NCBI RefSeq assembly: GCF_015206895.1
Contig: NZ_JADEXU010000004.1
Coordinates: forward strand, 1 to 64,000
Direction of reading: 5' to 3'
DNA from: Nostoc sp. LEGE 12450
Lineage (GTDB): Bacteria > Cyanobacteriota > Cyanobacteriia > Cyanobacteriales > Nostocaceae
Length of the DNA: 64,000 bases
Shown here: piece by piece, positions 45,198 to 54,361 of the stretch
Layout: every line of letters starts with the position of its first letter
How positions within the stretch are numbered: the stretch's first letter is position 1
Made by a program: the position numbers and the translations under genes
The notes under the pieces: generated by a model
What the model was told of the DNA's origin: nothing
Databases searched by the model: none
The model's input: only the letters and a program-made list of their open reading frames with translations

Positions 45198-47519
45198 CTA
45201 GAGCCAAAACTGGCGATCGCCTTCGACTGTACCTGGAGCAATTCCTTGTAAGCGCCGATAAGCTATTTTATCAGAACCGTATAATGGGACAGGTAAGCGA
45301 GGTTCTTTCAACGCCCCGTGATGTAGCAATGTCAATTTAAGTGTAGCTTCTATTAAACTTTCAATTGATACTTGCTGTTCGTGTTCAGGATCAGGAATAA
45401 CCTTTAAACGCAGAGGATAAGGTAAACCCATTTTCTCAGACTTAACCTCAGTAGTGACTAAAATTACTTCATACGGCGATAAGCGAAGAGCTAACCCCTT
45501 AGTTGGTGCTGTCACTACAGACTGCTGAAATTTATATAGTCGTGGAATCTGAGATTTTACACACTCTACCAGAATAAACTTTGAACCAATAACTTTTGCT
45601 CTTTCTCTTAAATTCTTTATTTCATCACCACAAAAACGCCCATCACGGTAAATTAGTACAGTTTTTTGTCTTAATTCAGCAGATGGTAGAAATCTTTCTA
45701 GTGTTCGTTTATCAATTGTTTCACCCTCAGTTAAAGCATCTTCCAGTCGGTAACGAATAAACTCCCCTCGCTTGTCATAGAGGCGTACACTCGCACAGAC
45801 ATTTCTACTTCCGATTCCTTTCTTTTTAGACATTCTGGAAACATCAAAGCCGATAAAATAATCAGCAATTTCTAAAGGTTCAGCTAAAATAAAGGGTAAG
45901 TTTCCTAACTTTGCAAGAATTCCTGGAATTACCTGATGAAGGATATTCCCATAATTGCTGGTATTTTTTAATGTATCTTCATAAATTACTTGACTAGCAA
46001 TTTCACGCCGGAGTAAGCGTGAAGAAATAAAAGAATAAAAGCTACCATCATCACTATTATCAGCCTGACGATCGCTCTGAGGTAGAAATGTCAAAACAAT
46101 GTCAGTAGGAATCGCCATTAATTCATTAATAGCTTCTTTAAATTTTTTTCTATCTTCAGGAACTGCCATTAGTTTATCAACAGCTTCTTCAACTTTTTCT
46201 CTATCTTCAGGCACACTTGAACTACTTACTGATACACTAACTCGATGAACAATTATGCTTTCAAACCCATAGTATTTGAGACGTTTCTGAACTTCTCTGA
46301 TAAAAGGATCTACCTTTAAATCACAAAGCTTCAAAGCTGTAATGCGAATCGGTGTTGCTTTATCTTCATATTGAGCTTGACGACGATAAACGCCTCCTTG
46401 TGATAGTCCTTTGAGGACATCTCCTCTCCTACTTATAAAATTTTGACCAGATTTATCCTTTCCAAATAGAAGTTGAATATCTTCAAGCTTAAATTCTAGT
46501 GGCAAGAATAATTCAGAACAATTGCCACCTTTTCTACTGTTAATACAGTTTTCGGATAACACAAATCCATAAAGACTTAGAGCTAGTGCAGCTTCTTTTT
46601 TGTATGAAGCCAAACTATTTTGTCGTTCTTGATAAGGAATCTTAGCTTCTTTGAGTAAATCCCCATAGTTTACATCAAATCGTTTGGCAGTTTCTTCTGT
46701 AATACAAGGAATAAGAGCAGCCATTGCATAAGGATACCGTTTTTTGTTCTTACCAAATTGAACAACTACAACAGGTTGATCTCTTGGTGCTTCACGAATA
46801 GCGATTTCACTGGTTGATGCAGGCTTATAGTCGAGCAATTCTTCTTCACGCTCACCAATAGTTCCTTCTATATCTACAATAGTAGCTGAACTATTCTTTT
46901 CAATATCTCGAACATTTAAACCAATTAATAAATCTCTTGAATTTTGTCTATAAGGATGATTTTCGTAAAAATCAGACAATTTTCCTTTAAATACAAAAGA
47001 ACTGCGAACAGTTATAGCAATAGCTGGGTGTGAAATATTTTTAATTTCAATTGCTTCTGCCCAAAATTTTGCTTCTCGTCTAACCTCAACTTTGTTAAAT
47101 GGAATACTAAAATATGAAAATGGTCGTCTAATTTTTAATATTCTTATAGCTAGTTCAGAAAGAATATCAGCAGATATCTGTGGTTGGCTTACCCATTGGA
47201 TTGAATAATAGCGATCGCCAATATCTTTTTTCAATTCCTCTTGAATTTCTGTTAAAGCTTTTCGCCATGCATCTAAACTTGGCATTGCTTGATCGGGTTT
47301 AGCTAAAACCCAGAAATTTCCACCTGTAAAAATGGACATAATATCAGGAAATTTCTGACTAAACCGCCAACTTAAGCGATTTCCTATTTCAGTATCTACT
47401 CTGGGAGTCAGTCGAAAGCAAATTAAGTTAGGTTGAGGAATATTTAGTAAAAATATCTCTGCCAAAAATATTGGGGATATATTAGTTTTTAAGGGGGATT
47501 GAAGCACACCAGCAGTCAT
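45198..47519 (-). CDS. ago: Prokaryotic Argonaute, long type with catalytic PIWI domain
   Basis: 773 residues in the long-pAgo layout: N and linker (1-160), PAZ-like region (about 160-290), linker 2, MID (about 395-540) and PIWI (about 545-773). PIWI residues seen: Asp559 in YFIGFDVSR, candidate Glu600 (or 598) in LTEGETI, Asp626 in VLIYRDGRF and Asp750 in [12 protein letters not shown], i.e. a DEDD-type tetrad, so guide-directed cleavage is predicted. The family uses short DNA (sometimes RNA) guides against plasmids and phage, and in Synechococcus an Argonaute of this group binds DNA guides. A 17-residue tandem duplication ([17 protein letters not shown] / [17 protein letters not shown], 436-469) lies early in MID. 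Its ATG overlaps the nuclease stop (ATGA), so the two are translated together. Confidence 0.9.
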   Translation of the reverse strand: MTAGVLQSPLKTNISPIFLAEIFLLNIPQPNLICFRLTPRVDTEIGNRLSWRFSQKFPDIMSIFTGGNFWVLAKPDQAMPSLDAWRKALTEIQEELKKDIGDRYYSIQWVSQPQISADILSELAIRILKIRRPFSYFSIPFNKVEVRREAKFWAEAIEIKNISHPAIAITVRSSFVFKGKLSDFYENHPYRQNSRDLLIGLNVRDIEKNSSATIVDIEGTIGEREEELLDYKPASTSEIAIREAPRDQPVVVVQFGKNKKRYPYAMAALIPCITEETAKRFDVNYGDLLKEAKIPYQERQNSLASYKKEAALALSLYGFVLSENCINSRKGGNCSELFLPLEFKLEDIQLLFGKDKSGQNFISRRGDVLKGLSQGGVYRRQAQYEDKATPIRITALKLCDLKVDPFIREVQKRLKYYGFESIIVHRVSVSVSSSSVPEDREKVEEAVDKLMAVPEDRKKFKEAINELMAIPTDIVLTFLPQSDRQADNSDDGSFYSFISSRLLRREIASQVIYEDTLKNTSNYGNILHQVIPGILAKLGNLPFILAEPLEIADYFIGFDVSRMSKKKGIGSRNVCASVRLYDKRGEFIRYRLEDALTEGETIDKRTLERFLPSAELRQKTVLIYRDGRFCGDEIKNLRERAKVIGSKFILVECVKSQIPRLYKFQQSVVTAPTKGLALRLSPYEVILVTTEVKSEKMGLPYPLRLKVIPDPEHEQQVSIESLIEATLKLTLLHHGALKEPRLPVPLYGSDKIAYRRLQGIAPGTVEGDRQFWL

Positions 47520-48337
47520 GTAGAAACCTCTGATATAGTAAATTCACAAATTAAGTTAAATGGACAGTAGCGACAACTTATACCCGGATTTTGGGGAAAT
47601 ATTTGACTGAAATCAGCAGAATTTTTACGGTAGCGTTTCAAATCTTCTTGATGTCGTTGAGCTATTAGAGCAAGTTCTATCTGAAAAGCCTTAAGAGTGT
47701 TAGATGCTGCGCTGATAGGTTCTGACCAGTTACCATTTTCTAAGTTATAAAAAGACGCTACTGCTTTTTGTTGAGGGTACAAATAACTAGCAGCTAGTAA
47801 ATAAATATACCCTTGTCGCCGATCAAAATCAGAGTGGCCAGTCTTAAAATCTAAAATGTGCAAAGTCTCATCTTCTTCAGCAAAAATGCAGTCAATCGCA
47901 GCATAGAAGTTAAAAGACTGATTACCCTGCTTAATCAAAATTGGTTCTGGAAAACCCTCATCACCTCGACTAAGTTGAATAATTTTCTTCTCAGCAAGAA
48001 TTGGATTTTGCTGATAGTTTGTCAGTATCTGAAGTACTCGCTGCTGAACTAAATCTGACTCTTTTCGCAATTCCAGAATCTCTATCATTTTTTCTACAGC
48101 ATCTTCTTGATGTAACATCAGGGAGTTTTCATGAAACTCATAAACCCCCCTTTGTGCTAGTAATCCAATTCGCTGAGGAGTGCTATCACTTGCCAAGATT
48201 GCTGCAACCGCAGGTTCTCGCGATCGCCCTTTTGTAAAACCTCGTTTCATGTCACAGTGTAAGTGTTCTTTCCCTATAGGTGGAGAATACTGCAACCATA
48301 GGTTGTAACTGGAAAATGATAGCCGATTTTGGCTCAT
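47516..48337 (-). CDS. Cas4-like PD-(D/E)XK nuclease with Fe-S cysteines, Argonaute-coupled
   Basis: 273 residues from the ATG at 48337 (a TTG three codons upstream also fits). The nuclease core reads FYAAIDCIF (Asp149), LHILDFKTG (Asp163, Lys165) and [15 protein letters not shown] (Gln/Tyr of motif IV), as in RecB/Cas4 nucleases. Four cysteines fit a Cas4-type iron-sulfur cluster: Cys28 near the N terminus (HLHCDMKRG) and Cys255, Cys258, Cys264 at the end ([12 protein letters not shown]). The stop overlaps the pAgo start by four bases. Cas4-like nucleases are known neighbours of long pAgo genes; processing of guide or target DNA ends is a reasonable but unproven role. No cas1/cas2 or CRISPR array is nearby. 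Confidence 0.85.
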   Translation of the reverse strand: MSQNRLSFSSYNLWLQYSPPIGKEHLHCDMKRGFTKGRSREPAVAAILASDSTPQRIGLLAQRGVYEFHENSLMLHQEDAVEKMIEILELRKESDLVQQRVLQILTNYQQNPILAEKKIIQLSRGDEGFPEPILIKQGNQSFNFYAAIDCIFAEEDETLHILDFKTGHSDFDRRQGYIYLLAASYLYPQQKAVASFYNLENGNWSEPISAASNTLKAFQIELALIAQRHQEDLKRYRKNSADFSQIFPQNPGISCRYCPFNLICEFTISEVST

Positions 48338-48374
48338 TGATGTCAAATCCGAGAATTTAGCAGAGAAAAAAGTT

Positions 48375-48578
48375 TTACTTGGTTAGGATTTCGTAGATTG
48401 CCGTATATACACCAATCTCAGTTGCCTTTTCCAAAATACGCAAGCCTTCTAGCATCTGTTCCGCAGCCTTTATGAGTTGTGGATTGCGGCTTGATTTTTG
48501 AATTTCTTCAAGCAGAACTGGTAGAGGTCTACCAACAGAAAAGCACAATTGTTCAGCGTTCAACGATTGTTTATTCAT
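48375..48578 (-). CDS. Small helical protein upstream of the nuclease-Argonaute pair
   Basis: 67 residues from the ATG at 48578 (the frame opens 11 codons earlier). Mostly helical ([47 protein letters not shown]), no known domain. Its start, [13 protein letters not shown], resembles SLNAEQLMYLAGR in the HTH-ImmA protein encoded divergently, which hints at descent from, or mimicry of, that regulator's helical segment; the match is short and could be chance. It lies 37 bases before the nuclease gene on the same strand, so it is probably the first gene of the pAgo operon. Confidence 0.6.
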   Translation of the reverse strand: MNKQSLNAEQLCFSVGRPLPVLLEEIQKSSRNPQLIKAAEQMLEGLRILEKATEIGVYTAIYEILTK

Positions 48579-48933
48579 GCTTTTGCTCTTGTGTAACGAA
48601 ATATAACTCAACGAACATCAGTACAGCCGCCTGAATTGCCATATAATTTCAACAAAGCAAGATATCAGTTGTTCAGTATTGAACTATATTATTCAACTTG
48701 TATAATTTTTGTCAACTAATTAACACATGAAAAATAAATGTTGAATTTTATTTTCAACATTGGTATTATCTATCTATGAGTGATTCAAAAGCTAAAAATT
48801 TTGGGTAACTTATAGGCCACCGACTCCTGAAAAGCTTTGTAAAATAAGGCTTATAGCCTACTGTGACTCAAACCGATACAAGGTTTATTATTATGTATGC
48901 TTCAGGAAATGCGTTAGGCAGTTGAATGTGATT
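48579..48933. promoter_or_regulatory. Divergent promoter/operator region of the Argonaute locus
   Basis: 355 AT-rich bases with repeated TTCAAC/GTTGAA half-sites: TTCAACA near 48650, GTTCAGTATTGAAC (48671-48684), ATTCAACTTG (48691-48700), GTCAAC (48711-48716) and the 23-base inverted repeat at 48738-48760. A TATAAT box lies at 48701-48706 on the plus strand. Half-sites continue into the small gene (GTTCAGCGTTCAACG, 48550-48565). This is a plausible binding region for the XRE domain protein encoded next to it. Confidence 0.5.
48738..48760. promoter_or_regulatory. 23-bp inverted repeat, candidate operator
   Basis: ATGTTGAA, 7-base AT spacer, TTCAACAT: perfect 8-bp arms, size and symmetry of an XRE-family operator. 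Confidence 0.5.
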
Positions 48934-50019
48934 ATGGATAAACAAGAGAGTCAGAGTTTTGGCAGGTGTATTTGGCAAGCTCGTAGAAAGAAGGGATTGA
49001 GTCAGCGTGAGCTAGCAGCAAAGATAGGGGTGGACTACACCTATTTGTCCAAACTAGAAAACGACCACGTTGAGCCAAGCGAGAAGGTTATCCGCTCGTT
49101 AGCAGAACATCTGAGTTTGAATGCAGAGCAGTTGATGTACCTAGCTGGACGCATGACTCAAAATGACTCGGAAGCTTTCGAGCAATTGCTTAAGGTTAAC
49201 TACAAAGAAATGCCTGCTTTATTTCGTCGAATGAGAGAAAGTCCGGGTATTGATTCTTTAGTTAACGCAAGAGATGAGCAAATTGCAAGACTACAAAAAG
49301 AAAATGCTGAACTCAGAGATAAGGTAGCAAAGCTTCAAAATCGCTTCTATTCTAAATATGAGATTGAAAACATAGCGAATGATCTTCTAAGTCGTATACA
49401 AATTTCATCTCAATATGCCCCTAAATTATCTATCGATACTACTAGGGTATGTGACTTTTTAAATTTGAGTATTTGTCATGCACAAATATCTCCTGATGAG
49501 CGGGGATTGATCATAGCTATGATTTTACCTTTAGAACGTACAATTTTGATAAATAATGATATTCCAGAAGTTCTAGGAGCTTTTACAGAATCAACAATTG
49601 CTCACGAAATAGGACATTGGTTACTTCATGTTAACAAGAATGAAAATGAAGCTTTATGGGAACAAAGAGATATCAATACTGACATTAAAGAAACTAATAA
49701 TCCATTCTTCTGTCGTAGTGCTAGTGAGCCACTTGATAAATATATTGCTAGTAGTCAGCTTGATAAGATTGAATGGCAAGCCCAGTATTTTGCAAGCTGT
49801 CTGTTAATGCCTCGCCATGTATTGCAAAAAATAAGCAAAGGGCGTGATCTAACTAATTGGAAACATCTTTATAGAATTAAAGATGAACTTGGTGTAACAA
49901 TATCTAATCTCATAAATCGGCTGCAAGATATTGGATGGATTTATATTCCTAAAGGTTCTAAGCAAATATTTCCTGGAAGTATGGAATCAGAATCTCAACG
50001 AATAAAGTATTGGTTATGA
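48934..50019 (+). CDS. XRE-family HTH regulator fused to ImmA/IrrE metallopeptidase
   Basis: 361 residues from the ATG at 48934 (an upstream TTG/GTG is possible). Residues about 8-65 are an XRE HTH (SFGRCIWQARRKKGLSQRELAAKIGVDYTYLSKLENDHVEPSEKVIRSLAEHL). A coiled coil (DEQIARLQKENAELRDKVAKLQNRF) leads to the ImmA/IrrE domain with zinc motif HEIGH (224-228) and the third ligand Glu280 in IEWQAQYFASCLLMP. Such proteins are repressors, or cleave repressors, of mobile and defence genes (ImmA of ICEBs1, IrrE/DdrO in Deinococcus). Divergent placement from the pAgo operon with palindromes between suggests that it controls that operon; inference. Confidence 0.9.
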   Translation: MDKQESQSFGRCIWQARRKKGLSQRELAAKIGVDYTYLSKLENDHVEPSEKVIRSLAEHLSLNAEQLMYLAGRMTQNDSEAFEQLLKVNYKEMPALFRRMRESPGIDSLVNARDEQIARLQKENAELRDKVAKLQNRFYSKYEIENIANDLLSRIQISSQYAPKLSIDTTRVCDFLNLSICHAQISPDERGLIIAMILPLERTILINNDIPEVLGAFTESTIAHEIGHWLLHVNKNENEALWEQRDINTDIKETNNPFFCRSASEPLDKYIASSQLDKIEWQAQYFASCLLMPRHVLQKISKGRDLTNWKHLYRIKDELGVTISNLINRLQDIGWIYIPKGSKQIFPGSMESESQRIKYWL

Positions 50020-50042
50020 GTCAAGAATGTGAGGAGTAAAAA

Positions 50043-50738
50043 ATGAACATCTTCAAAAAATATCAATTTTATAGCAAAGAACAAATTGAGTTGAAAGCTA
50101 ATGAAGTTTTAAGAGTTATGGAGGTTGAGAATTTTCCTCCAAAGTGGCCTTTTGAGGCTAGTCGTGCTGCTGATGCTTTGGGAATAATGATTGACAGGCA
50201 AAGCATACCTCCTGATACTCAAGGGTCAATAGTGGCTAAAATTCTCCCATTGGAGAGAAAGATTGTACTCAATGAATTAATTCCTAATCTAAATGGAGGA
50301 TTTGAACAATCGACAATAGCTCATGAAATTGGACACTGGATACTCCATGTCAATCAAGATGAAGCTGACGGGTTTACAGAACAGTTAGAATTAAATCTAG
50401 GACTAGAAGATGTCACGAAATATTTTTTATGCCGCACTGTAGACGCTAAAATTAGCCAGATAAATATGAATAGCCAGTTAGGAAATATTGAATGGCAAGC
50501 TCAGTTTTTTGCTAGTTGTCTGTTAATGCCTATACACATTCTAGAGGCTACACGAAAAGGACGTGATTTAACTAACTGGAAACATCTTTATGCAATGAAA
50601 GACCAACTTGGTGTCACAATTTCTAATTTGATAAATCGCCTAGAAGACCTCGACTGGATTAACATTCCTAAGGGATCTAAGCAAATCTATCTGGGTAAAG
50701 CTGCACCGAATGGGCAGACAAATTTATTTAATAGGTAA
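50043..50738 (+). CDS. ImmA/IrrE-type metallopeptidase without HTH, tandem paralogue
   Basis: 231 residues that match only the peptidase half of the preceding protein: zinc motif HEIGH (94-98) in STIAHEIGHWILHVN, third ligand Glu150 in IEWQAQFFASCLLMP, and the same C-terminal block GRDLTNWKHLYAMKDQLGVTISNLINRLEDLDWINIPKGSKQI. The gap to the upstream gene is 23 bases with a strong GAGGAG ribosome-binding site, so they are co-transcribed. It lacks the DNA-binding part, so it may be the active protease acting on its HTH-bearing sister, or on another repressor. A tandem duplication with HTH loss is the simplest origin. Confidence 0.88.
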   Translation: MNIFKKYQFYSKEQIELKANEVLRVMEVENFPPKWPFEASRAADALGIMIDRQSIPPDTQGSIVAKILPLERKIVLNELIPNLNGGFEQSTIAHEIGHWILHVNQDEADGFTEQLELNLGLEDVTKYFLCRTVDAKISQINMNSQLGNIEWQAQFFASCLLMPIHILEATRKGRDLTNWKHLYAMKDQLGVTISNLINRLEDLDWINIPKGSKQIYLGKAAPNGQTNLFNR

Positions 50739-50821
50739 AGTGCGATCGCACTCCATTATCTCATCATGCGATCGCACCCCACAAACTACTAAAATAGAAA
50801 GTAAGATGCTCAGAATAGCCT

Positions 50822-51409
50822 ATGAACGCCACGACAACCACTTTCCCTTCTACACTCAAATTGAAAATTGACTTGACTGATGAGCAATTTTTCCAGATGT
50901 GTCAGAAAAACCGCGATTATCGATTTGAGCGTACAGCATCAGGGGAATTATTAATTATGCCACCTACAGGTAGTGATACTGGCAACCGTAATTTTGATAT
51001 GGTTGTTGAATTAGGAATCTGGAATAAACAGACTAAATTAGGCAAAGGTTTTGACTCTTCAACTGGCTTCACCCTACCTAATGGTGCAGAACGTTCTCCT
51101 GATGCTTCTTGGGTGAAAATTGAGCGTTGGAATGCTTTAACCCCAGAACAACAAGAAAAATTTGCCCCCATTTGTCCTGATTTTGTAGTAGAGTTGCGTT
51201 CTCGTACTGATTCCTTGAAAGAATTGCAGGAGAAAATGCAAGAATATATAGAAAATGGCGCTAAATTAGGTTGGTTAATTGACCGGAAAAACAAGCGAGT
51301 AGAAATTTATCGTCCAGGTAAAGATGTAGAGATATTAGACAATCCTACTAGCTTATCAGGAGAAAATGTCCTACCTGGATTTGTGTTGAATTTACAGCAA
51401 ATTATCTAG
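50822..51409 (+). CDS. Uma2-family (DUF820) putative restriction-like endonuclease
   Basis: 195 residues of the PD-(D/E)XK family that is hugely expanded in cyanobacteria. Core: GNRNFDMVVELGIWNKQ, RSPDASWVKIERW (Asp), ICPDFVVELRSRTD (Asp...ELR, with E and R where D/E-x-K is usual), LKELQEKMQEYIENGAKLGWLID (Tyr/Gly-x-x-Leu-Gly-Trp). The final Lys of the catalytic motif appears replaced by Arg, as in many members. No known biological role for most copies; proximity to the Argonaute locus is probably incidental because such genes are scattered everywhere. Confidence 0.88.
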   Translation: MNATTTTFPSTLKLKIDLTDEQFFQMCQKNRDYRFERTASGELLIMPPTGSDTGNRNFDMVVELGIWNKQTKLGKGFDSSTGFTLPNGAERSPDASWVKIERWNALTPEQQEKFAPICPDFVVELRSRTDSLKELQEKMQEYIENGAKLGWLIDRKNKRVEIYRPGKDVEILDNPTSLSGENVLPGFVLNLQQII

Positions 51410-51411
51410 CC

Positions 51412-51787
51412 TTATCGATTAGGATAGATATAGCGAATTTCAAAGCGACTTTGTTCCCAAAGTGGTAGCAAAGCCTGTTTAGCAGTATTTAATTGAGCTT
51501 GCGAAAAAGATATCTTCCCATTTTCTATAATCCAAATAAATATCCGAGTTATTAAATCTGCCTTTAATATAATCAAATTCATTAGCAAATTGCTGTATTA
51601 AATTCCATAAATCTTGTCTTACACAAAATAGGATAAATCTTCTGCTTCCTGCAAAGTTTACAAATTTAAAGTCCCATGTTTCTAAAATATTTTCAAATTT
51701 GATTGGTAAACTTTTATACTCTTGGTAAGCTCCATCAATACATAGTATCCATGTAATAAATTTTTTAATTGACTCTGGAATAGTCAT
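51412..51787 (-). pseudogene. Hypothetical protein gene with a probable late frameshift
   Basis: The open frame from 51787 gives 102 residues (LPIKFENILETWDFKFVNFAGSRRFILFCVRQDLWNLIQQFANEFDYIKGRFNNSD) and then ends IKYC. An overlapping frame continues from about 51555 as IFIWIIENGKISFSQAQLNTAKQALLPLWEQSRFEIRYIYPNR and stops at 51412, which reads like the natural C terminus. A single-base change near AACTCGGATA would join them. No domain recognised. It is convergent with the Uma2 gene, whose stop is 2 bases away. Confidence 0.45.
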
Positions 51788-52194
51788 CAGATAAGTTACC
51801 TACTAGTATAAATTTACTACGCCTTATTTTGTTTATGTAATTAGCAATTTATCAAGTCAGGTCGAATAGTATAGTGATTTTGAATACTATAATGAAACCC
51901 TTCATTTTGATGTAAAGGATTGAGCGAATAGAATAAGACTGTTGGCGAATTAATGTAATTAATTTCAGTGCGTTTCAACACACTTTAGCTATTAGCCCGC
52001 AATGTATTGCAAACTGGGAAAGCAACACTCTCACCAAGGTTTTAGGGCTGGTGATTTTAACCCATCGTGAATTGACCAACAGCCTTATAGAATAGAGCCT
52101 CCGGCACGCTGACGCGTAGCTTGCTTCACCGTAGGAGTACGCTACTATACAAACGAAATCCGCATACGACAGGGCTAGGATTAATGAAAAACCA
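51788..52194. other. Intergenic region with GC-rich repeat debris
   Basis: 407 bases. 52088-52146 holds a GC-rich block (GCACGCTGACGCGTAGCTTG, then CACCGTAGGAGTACGCTAC) related to the GTAGCG/GAGAAGC core repeats near 39060. No gene seen. Confidence 0.45.
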
Positions 52195-53091
52195 CTAATT
52201 AAGCAAAGGCAAAAATTGGCGAATTAACCCAATTGTTACTGCCGGCAATTCCAACTGTGGTGTTAACCCCACATCTTCCAACTCTTGAAAAAATCGGATT
52301 GCTTGGGGATTAATTTCGGCAAGGCGGCGACCAATTGAAGGCCCTGTAAATTCTGACTTTTGCCCCCAAATAATGGCGGTGGGAGTTATTAATTCTTGAA
52401 TGTAAAGGGATAAATCAAAGCATAAATCGCCACGGACAAAGGATAGTGCTGCATATTCAGCATTAGGCTGCTGGGCGGATTGTAAATAAGCATCTACAAT
52501 TTCTTGGTACACTCGATTAGACTTAGCAAATTGCCGTTGCTCTAAGAAACTACGAATACCCCCACTGGTGGCTACCCCTGTGCTGTAAATTAAACGGTCA
52601 ACAACAGGAACACTGATTAATTGGGCAAAAAAACTACGTGAGTAGTCTTCGCCAAAGTCGGAAAGTCCGGCGGGGGTGGTGAGAATTAAAGCCTTGAATA
52701 AATCAGGATGAGCTGCTGCTACTCGGATTGTAAATGCTGCGGTCAAAGAAGAAGCGATCGCAGTTACTGGGCCAGTACAAGTCTGCTGTAAAAACTCCCG
52801 AATCGTGGTCAAATAATCCTCAATATTATAATCTCGTGCCGGATGCTCAGACCGACCCCAACCGATCAAATCGGGTGCAATGACCCGATATTCGGCGGCA
52901 AAAGCCGGATAAACCTTCGACCACTCATAAGCAGAAGATCCGCCACCAAAGCCGTGCAAGAACACCAAAGTTTCCCGACCATCTCTAGCAGTTACATTAG
53001 TCTGCCAAGGCGCTCCATCAGCAGAATAATACACCATTCTACCTAGTGAGGTATTTATAGAGTGTTGGTCAAATCCTTGTGGTTGAAACAT
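52195..53091 (-). CDS. Alpha/beta-fold hydrolase with atypical nucleophile elbow
   Basis: 298 residues from the ATG at 53091 (MFQPQGFDQHSI); an ATG 12 codons upstream is possible. Oxyanion motif FLHGFGGGSSAYEWSKV, strand 4 YRVIAPDLIGWGRSEHP and nucleophile elbow VTAIASSLTAAFTIRVA, where GxSxG has become A-S-S-L-T. Acid region TAIIWGQKSEFTGP is seen; the usual terminal catalytic His is not clear (the end reads ELEDVGLTPQLELPAVTIGLIRQFL). It may be a weak esterase or a non-enzymatic relative. No operon partner. Confidence 0.78.
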   Translation of the reverse strand: MFQPQGFDQHSINTSLGRMVYYSADGAPWQTNVTARDGRETLVFLHGFGGGSSAYEWSKVYPAFAAEYRVIAPDLIGWGRSEHPARDYNIEDYLTTIREFLQQTCTGPVTAIASSLTAAFTIRVAAAHPDLFKALILTTPAGLSDFGEDYSRSFFAQLISVPVVDRLIYSTGVATSGGIRSFLEQRQFAKSNRVYQEIVDAYLQSAQQPNAEYAALSFVRGDLCFDLSLYIQELITPTAIIWGQKSEFTGPSIGRRLAEINPQAIRFFQELEDVGLTPQLELPAVTIGLIRQFLPLLN

Positions 53092-53127
53092 AAGTATTTT
53101 TTGTTGCCTGTAGTCATTCGTTGGCAT

Positions 53128-53579
53128 AAGTGAAAGTAGTGATGCAGGTACACGCAGAGAAAATTTTGATCCTGTCTTTGCGTCCCCAAGTCTTTTTTAG
53201 TTACACTGGATGCTTACGCGTTTAGTTCAAACTTCCACTCATTGTTATTATCAGCCAATCAATTCCTCTAAAACTTCTCACCACCGTCAGATTAAGCAGA
53301 TGTAAAATTACTGGATTACTTGTAAAGATTTGGTGATTTTTTTTCCAATAAAAAGGAAATTAACCTTGAAATTACTGTCTTACAAGGTTTTTCATGGTAG
53401 CGAGGATCACTAAAGCCTGAATCCAGCATAAGTTTTTATGGTAATCTATCAAAAAACTAATAAATAATTTTGAGCGTTAAAAATAGTTGAAACGCTTATT
53501 TTAATAGGCTATTTATTCTACTTCTATATGTAAAATAAATTGCTTTTGATGTATAACCAATCTGATTATTATCTAAGTA
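53128..53579. other. Intergenic region, nothing recognised
   Basis: 452 AT-rich bases between divergent genes. No ORF, hairpin or repeat that I can support. Confidence 0.35.
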
Positions 53580-54182
53580 ATGGTAAGGCGGGATGTCATG
53601 GTAAAGCAGGCTACTCTTCAATTAAATAAACTACCAACGATTGAAGACGCTGAATTTGCGCTTGACAAATTTAATATACAAAATGAAATTAAAGCTTCAG
53701 CTTGCAGGGATCAGTTTGAGTCAGCCATTGATGCCGCCAGAATTAGTGTACCTACTTGTATATTTTTAGACTTAGAAGAATTGAAGTGTTTTGAACCAGT
53801 AGAGCGCCAGTATGAACGCTGGGGAGTAATTTTTCACAATTCTCTAGCAATACAACCATCAAATCCAGCATTTCCAACCTATTCAGGGCTAACAGTTTTA
53901 ATGGGAGCGCCCAAAAGTGGATTTGTAGAAGCTACTTTCTTGCGTCCGGTTAACTCGGTTAGTGCCTTTGTCACTAGTTCTCAACGGCTAGTACTTTCTG
54001 CTTACGATCGCGATCGCCAACTACTTGGTCAAACTGCACTACCAGGCTCTAATCTTGCTAATTCAGACTCAGCAATTTCTCCCAATACCTTATTATCTAT
54101 AAATGTGAATAACATCTATAGCGTTACCTTCTGTGCTTTTGATGGTCAATTCACCATTGACAACTTTCATTTTTGCCTTTAA
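53580..54182 (+). CDS. Hypothetical protein with C-terminal beta-sandwich-like domain
   Basis: 200 residues, no signal peptide or membrane span. From about residue 55 the sequence (RWGVIFHNSLAIQPSNPAFPTYSGLTVLMGAPKSGFVEATFLRPVNSVSAFVTSSQRLVLSAYDRDRQLLGQTALPG...NVNNIYSVTFCAFDGQFTIDNFHF) is rich in beta strands and resembles the jelly-roll domains found in secreted cyanobacterial PEP-CTERM proteins, but the sorting signal is absent. An alternative start is the ATG six codons in (MVKQATLQL). Function unknown. Confidence 0.65.
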   Translation: MVRRDVMVKQATLQLNKLPTIEDAEFALDKFNIQNEIKASACRDQFESAIDAARISVPTCIFLDLEELKCFEPVERQYERWGVIFHNSLAIQPSNPAFPTYSGLTVLMGAPKSGFVEATFLRPVNSVSAFVTSSQRLVLSAYDRDRQLLGQTALPGSNLANSDSAISPNTLLSINVNNIYSVTFCAFDGQFTIDNFHFCL

Positions 54183-54361
54183 AAAGCCTTTATGCCCTTG
54201 CTCTGAGCCACCTAAAATGGTATCTTTATTTCCGCCGTGCTGTACTAGTCTACTATCTGTCGATGCAAAGCAGGCATCTTGTGGTTTGGGTCTTCACCTT
54301 TTCTTCATTCCCTAGTAAAACTTATACAATAGGTAATTTCGTAATCAAGTAGGTAAACACT

